Position numbers and translations under genes: made by a program. Positions 47,978-50,903 of a DNA stretch of 50,903 nt are shown here, piece after piece. Position 1 is the stretch's first letter. Every line of letters starts with the position of its first letter. Source of the DNA: a virus; the IMG/VR virus record IMGVR_UViG_3300037845_000048, positions 1 through 50,903 of that record; one strand, 5' to 3'. The notes under the pieces were generated by a model that saw only the letters and a program-made list of their open reading frames with translations, ran no database searches and was not told where the DNA came from.

Positions 47978-48267
47978 CGGATGTCCTTGCGTCCGCTGAT
48001 CGGCGTACGCCGCGAGACCGCCGGGTTACTGCGCGCTGCCTCGATCGCCCGTCGTCGGCGTAGTGCCGCCACGGCGTCGATAAGGGCTGCGACGATCAGC
48101 CAAGGGATACCGACCGCGGCGACCAGCGCCAGGCCACCCCACAGCGGGACGGTGACCCACCACCAGGACCAGGCGAGGACGTGGCCGAGCTTCAGGCCGA
48201 TGAACAGCAGCCCGAGGGCGTCGAGGAACGTGATGCCGCCGGACTGGTTGTTGCCGGAGTTGGACAT
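47974..48267 (-). CDS. membrane protein
   Basis: 97 aa, ATG at 48267 with AGGAG. Two to three hydrophobic segments (FLDALGLLFIGLKLGHVLAW, PLWGGLALVAAVGIPWLIVA), ending in a basic cytoplasmic-type tail. Unknown function. Confidence 0.6.
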   Translation of the reverse strand: MSNSGNNQSGGITFLDALGLLFIGLKLGHVLAWSWWWVTVPLWGGLALVAAVGIPWLIVAALIDAVAALRRRRAIEAARSNPAVSRRTPISGRKDIR

Positions 48268-48343
48268 GCGTGTCTCCTGTCGGTGGGTGGTGTGCGCCGC
48301 CCGGGGGAAACGCGGGCGGCGCACACCGGAACGGGGTTGCTTC

Positions 48344-49015
48344 TCAGGAATGCGCCGTGTTCGACGGCTTCGAACCCGCGTTGTACTTGACCACCGCAGG
48401 CTGTTGCAGCACCTCGAGCGGTGCGTCCAGGTACAGAATCGGGCCGTCCCAGAACACGTACACGTCGTCTGCGGTGAAGAAGAACTTGCCCGCCGGGCCG
48501 CCCTCGTTCGGGCCGAACGACAGGTCGTCCCCCGGCAGGTCCACCGGGACGTTTCCGCCGCCCGAGTTGCCGCTGCCGTTGCTCGACTTGTACACCCCGA
48601 CGCTCGTGGTCATCGTCGACTGCGTCGAGGAGATCTTGCCCTTGACCGGAAGGATCGCGATCAACTGGCCCAGCGGAGTGAACAGGTACGCCCAGCCGAG
48701 CTTGCTCGGGTCGTTGAACCGCAGCAGCTTCTCGCGCAGATTGCGCATCTCCAGCGAGTCGGTCAGCAGCTTCGCGGGGTAGGCGTCCAGCGGGTTGGTC
48801 TTGATCCGGTCGTACGGGGTGATCGTAAGGGATTCCTGCTGGTCTTGCAGGTCGTTGACGTTGCCTGCGGCCTGGGTCACTGCGCCTCCGGTGTTGCCGT
48901 TGGATGAGCCGGTGCATGCCGCCGCAGTGGCGGCAACGGCCGCTGCGGCACCTCCGATGGCGGCGCCCCTGGTGAGCAGTTGGCGGCGCGAGGTCTGGGG
49001 CGTCTGGTCGGTCAC
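48344..49015 (-). CDS. Tat-type lipoprotein
   Basis: 223 aa, GTG at 49015 fixed by the GTGA overlap. The start has a twin-arginine motif SRRQLLTRG (9-17), a hydrophobic Ala/Gly core and a lipobox-like TAAAC with Cys34. The exported domain is beta-rich, with a Ser/Gly/Asn linker and FFFTADDVYVFWDG. A surface lipoprotein encoded beside the repressor suggests lysogenic conversion, such as superinfection exclusion; this is inferred. Confidence 0.7.
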   Translation of the reverse strand: MTDQTPQTSRRQLLTRGAAIGGAAAAVAATAAACTGSSNGNTGGAVTQAAGNVNDLQDQQESLTITPYDRIKTNPLDAYPAKLLTDSLEMRNLREKLLRFNDPSKLGWAYLFTPLGQLIAILPVKGKISSTQSTMTTSVGVYKSSNGSGNSGGGNVPVDLPGDDLSFGPNEGGPAGKFFFTADDVYVFWDGPILYLDAPLEVLQQPAVVKYNAGSKPSNTAHS

Positions 49016-49452
49016 GGGGCGGTCTCGCATTCCTGCGCGGGGTCGATCTGCGCGGGGTCCTGCGCGGGTCGCCAGTCGCGCATGGTCGTGTTGAGGGTGT
49101 CGGCGTTGTACTCCTGGACCGCGCTGCGGCAGGTCTGCTGCTCGGCGGTGAGCACCGAGTGTTGGTAGTCGTCGGCGGGGTTGGTTTTGACCGCTGCGGC
49201 GGCGGCCTGGATGTTGTCGTGGTAGCCCTGGATGTCGCCCCAGAGCTTGTTGAACGTGGATTGGGCCTGGATGCGGTTGTCGCCGCTGTTGTTCTGTTTG
49301 ATCACGTCGCCCTGGCCGCGTACGCCGGAGCTGAACACGCCGAATGCCCAGAGGCTGATCGGCAGGATCACGAAGAGGACCAGGGCGGTGAGGCAGCCGT
49401 AGGCCCAGACGCGGCCTGCGCGGATGCGGTCGTGTTCGTCGAAGATGCTCAA
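49012..49452 (-). CDS. membrane-anchored exported protein
   Basis: 146 aa, ATG. One N-terminal helix (AYGCLTALVLFVILPISLWA) after a short charged start, then an exported helical domain with TCRSAVQEYNADT and RDWRPAQDPAQI. Translationally coupled to the lipoprotein, so both probably act together at the cell surface. Confidence 0.65.
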   Translation of the reverse strand: MSIFDEHDRIRAGRVWAYGCLTALVLFVILPISLWAFGVFSSGVRGQGDVIKQNNSGDNRIQAQSTFNKLWGDIQGYHDNIQAAAAAVKTNPADDYQHSVLTAEQQTCRSAVQEYNADTLNTTMRDWRPAQDPAQIDPAQECETAP

Positions 49453-49508
49453 CGGTGCTGCTTTCGTCGGGTGTCGGTGTCAGGTGCGTCACTCACCGTA
49501 CAGACCTC

Positions 49509-49537
49509 TTGTGGTAACCGCAATACCACAGTAGCCT
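49509..49537 (+). promoter_or_regulatory. promoter with palindromic operator
   Basis: TTGTGG (49509-49514) stands 17 nt from TAGCCT (49532-49537). Between them lies an inverted repeat TGTGGTA-N7-TACCACA (49510-49530). The ATG follows 6 nt after the -10 box, so the mRNA is probably leaderless. The palindrome fits autoregulation by the XRE protein, and may also affect the divergent leftward operon at 49452. Confidence 0.7.
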
Positions 49538-49543
49538 GCGGGC

Positions 49544-49798
49544 ATGAACCTGATCCCGCGCCAGTCCCGCCGGACACGCAACAGCGTGACCATCGACGGC
49601 GACAAGCTCACCGCCGCCCGCACGACCGCAGGGCTGACGCAGGTCCAGCTCGCCGACGCCGCCGACCTCTCCCAGACCTACATCAGCGCCCTGGAGACCG
49701 GCGACCGCGACCGCCTGAGCCGCGACGCCTACGCGCGGCTGTGCCACGCCCTCGGCGTCGGCGCAGGGGCCCTGCTGGCCGAGCAGCCCACCCCGTAG
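49544..49798 (+). CDS. XRE/Cro-CI type repressor-like protein
   Basis: 84 aa, ATG, leaderless. A full HTH covers residues ~20-78: LTAARTTAGLTQVQLADAAD, SQTYISALETGDRDRLSRDA, then YARLCHALGVGAG. Small, with no C-terminal dimerisation or protease domain. It sits directly behind a palindromic operator and opposite the lipoprotein operon, so it is a good candidate for the lysogeny switch regulator. Confidence 0.8.
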   Translation: MNLIPRQSRRTRNSVTIDGDKLTAARTTAGLTQVQLADAADLSQTYISALETGDRDRLSRDAYARLCHALGVGAGALLAEQPTP

Positions 49799-49873
49799 AA
49801 CACGGAAACGGCCACCCGCCCGAACGGATGACCGCCACCGCACCACAACACCTACACGAAAGGACCAGTTCCC

Positions 49874-50458
49874 GTGTGGCCTCGCAAGAAAAAGGATAAG
49901 GCACCGGCCGAACAGCCGTTCCACACCATCCCCGGGCAGCCCCGCCGCCACGCACGCCAGACCCCCGACCCCGACGGCGCACAGGCGCCCGTGGCCGCGC
50001 CGGTCGCCGAGGCGCTGATCCTCGCCGAACCCGTCCGCCAATGGCTCGCCGACGACGTCGCCCGCATGCAGGACGCCGCCGACGAACGCCACGCCACAGC
50101 CCAGCGCGCCGGAGCCGAACGCGAGCAGGCCCTGGCCGACGAAGCCCACTGGCGCACCATCGCCGCCGGGATCGCCCGCATCCTGGACCTGGCGCAGGCC
50201 ACCGCCCAGCGCGGCGAGGCCGCCGTGTACGAGCAGCCCCAGACCCTCCCGACCCCGCCGGACCCGGCCGAGTTCGCCGCGACCTGGCGCGTCCCGGACC
50301 CGGTGCCCGGGGCCTGCGTGTGCGACCCGATGCGCGGCGAGTCCTGCGAGCAGTGCGACGTGCTCCTGCCCGCGCGCACCTCGTCGTGGTGGTCGCCGGG
50401 CGCCTCGAACGACGGCCTGACCGCGACCCTCGCGACCGTGGACGGAGAAGCCCGATGA
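49874..50458 (+). CDS. hypothetical protein
   Basis: 194 aa, GTG with GAAAGGA. A basic start (WPRKKKDKA), a helical Ala/Glu-rich middle, and a C-terminal CVCDPMRGESCEQCDVLLP with four Cys residues. Probably nucleic-acid or metal binding. First gene of a rightward operon that continues past the window. Confidence 0.6.
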   Translation: MWPRKKKDKAPAEQPFHTIPGQPRRHARQTPDPDGAQAPVAAPVAEALILAEPVRQWLADDVARMQDAADERHATAQRAGAEREQALADEAHWRTIAAGIARILDLAQATAQRGEAAVYEQPQTLPTPPDPAEFAATWRVPDPVPGACVCDPMRGESCEQCDVLLPARTSSWWSPGASNDGLTATLATVDGEAR

Positions 50459-50790
50459 GCGTCGAGACCGACGAGGCCAACGACACCTTCGAGCTGACCG
50501 TGAAACTGGCCGGCCTGGACACGCCCAAAGCCGTCCGCGTCACCCAGGACGGCGAGAACGGGGTGCGCGTGATGATCTCCATCGAATCCCCGCGGCAGGT
50601 CCACGCTTGGGCGCGGCAGATGGGCACCGTCGCCGAGACGAAGGAGCCGACCCAGTTGGGCGGGGGCACGTGGTGGTACCGGCACACGGTGGCCTCGATC
50701 CGGCGCGAGGGCCTGTACATCCAGGTGACGGCCGTGCAGATGGCCCTGGACCTGGACGACGCGTCGATGACCGAGCCGGTGACCGCATGA
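50455..50790 (+). CDS. hypothetical protein
   Basis: 111 aa, ATG in a 4-nt overlap. Beta-rich (TFELTVKLAGLDTPKAVRVT, YIQVTAVQMALDLD). Not recognised. Confidence 0.6.
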   Translation: MSVETDEANDTFELTVKLAGLDTPKAVRVTQDGENGVRVMISIESPRQVHAWARQMGTVAETKEPTQLGGGTWWYRHTVASIRREGLYIQVTAVQMALDLDDASMTEPVTA

Positions 50791-50903
50791 CCGCGATCGA
50801 CCCCCGCGTCCCCGACGCCCTGCCGCGTATCGGGCAGGTGCGGTTCGTGCGCGACATCCGCATGGGCTGGCACGCCCAACTCCCCGGCCGCGGCTGGGCG
50901 CTG
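50787..50903 (+). CDS. hypothetical protein (3' end outside window)
   Basis: 39 codons from the ATG, which overlaps the upstream stop; cut by the window edge. Reads PRIGQVRFVRDIRMGWHAQL. Too short to classify. Confidence 0.5.
   Translation, partial: MTAIDPRVPDALPRIGQVRFVRDIRMGWHAQLPGRGWAL

Noticed and set aside
1-50903. Integrase and attachment site
   Set aside because: No tyrosine or serine recombinase found; the tRNA-like gene alone is not evidence of an attachment site.

Overview
The window looks like most of a temperate-type, long-tailed (siphovirus) actinobacteriophage genome, most likely of Streptomyces or a close relative. It is very GC-rich with strongly GC-biased third codon positions. 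It uses many GTG starts, ATGA/GTGA stop-start overlaps and leaderless starts placed 6-7 nt after a TANNNT box. The structural genes follow HK97-type order. Two expected modules are absent: I see no integrase and no DNA replication genes, so those probably lie outside the window. The last gene is cut by the right edge.

Layout. (1) 1-5310: about seventeen tiny rightward genes, many with Cys-pair zinc-ribbon motifs, nearly all overlapping by 4 nt. (2) 5406-7383: small and large terminase, ended by a strong hairpin. (3) 10171-7474: eight leftward small genes headed by an HTH-SWIM protein. They face a rightward cassette (10265-15524) of about twenty small genes that starts with an AlpA/MerR-like HTH protein; a CTAG-rich region lies between the two. 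The rightward cassette contains a 53-codon ORF that reads as an FxSxx-COOH type RiPP precursor (14313-14474). (4) 15539-17640: a terminator, an unusual tRNA, and a leftward pair made of a winged-helix/coiled-coil protein and a protein with RAMP/Cas7-like motifs. Upstream of the pair lies a ~700-nt non-coding array of degenerate GGCNN pentamers carrying four regularly headed hairpin elements. (5) 17816-39155: portal, ClpP-like protease, HK97 capsid, connectors, tail tube, frameshifted tail chaperones, tape measure and minor tail proteins. (6) 39424-43310: a permuted papain-like hydrolase, a PLD-family protein, a GH25 endolysin and several membrane proteins (lysis). (7) 43378-49452, leftward: small regulatory and accessory genes, including an XRE-type protein and a membrane protein plus Tat-lipoprotein pair. 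(8) 49509-50903: a palindromic operator, a leaderless XRE repressor-like gene and the start of another rightward cassette.

Three free-standing homing-type endonucleases (22483, 38003, 43706) interrupt the genome. Short AT-richer tracts with foreign codon use end the capsid gene and the minor tail gene just before two of these endonucleases. Similar tracts occur without an adjacent endonuclease near 28510-28597 and 40310-40440, which suggests past homing events.

The strongest leads are the pentamer/hairpin array with its RAMP-like gene, the phage-encoded FxSxx peptide, the 57% Arg/Lys/His tandem-repeat protein beside the capsid gene, and a promoter-hairpin unit at 44348-44446 that could make a small RNA.
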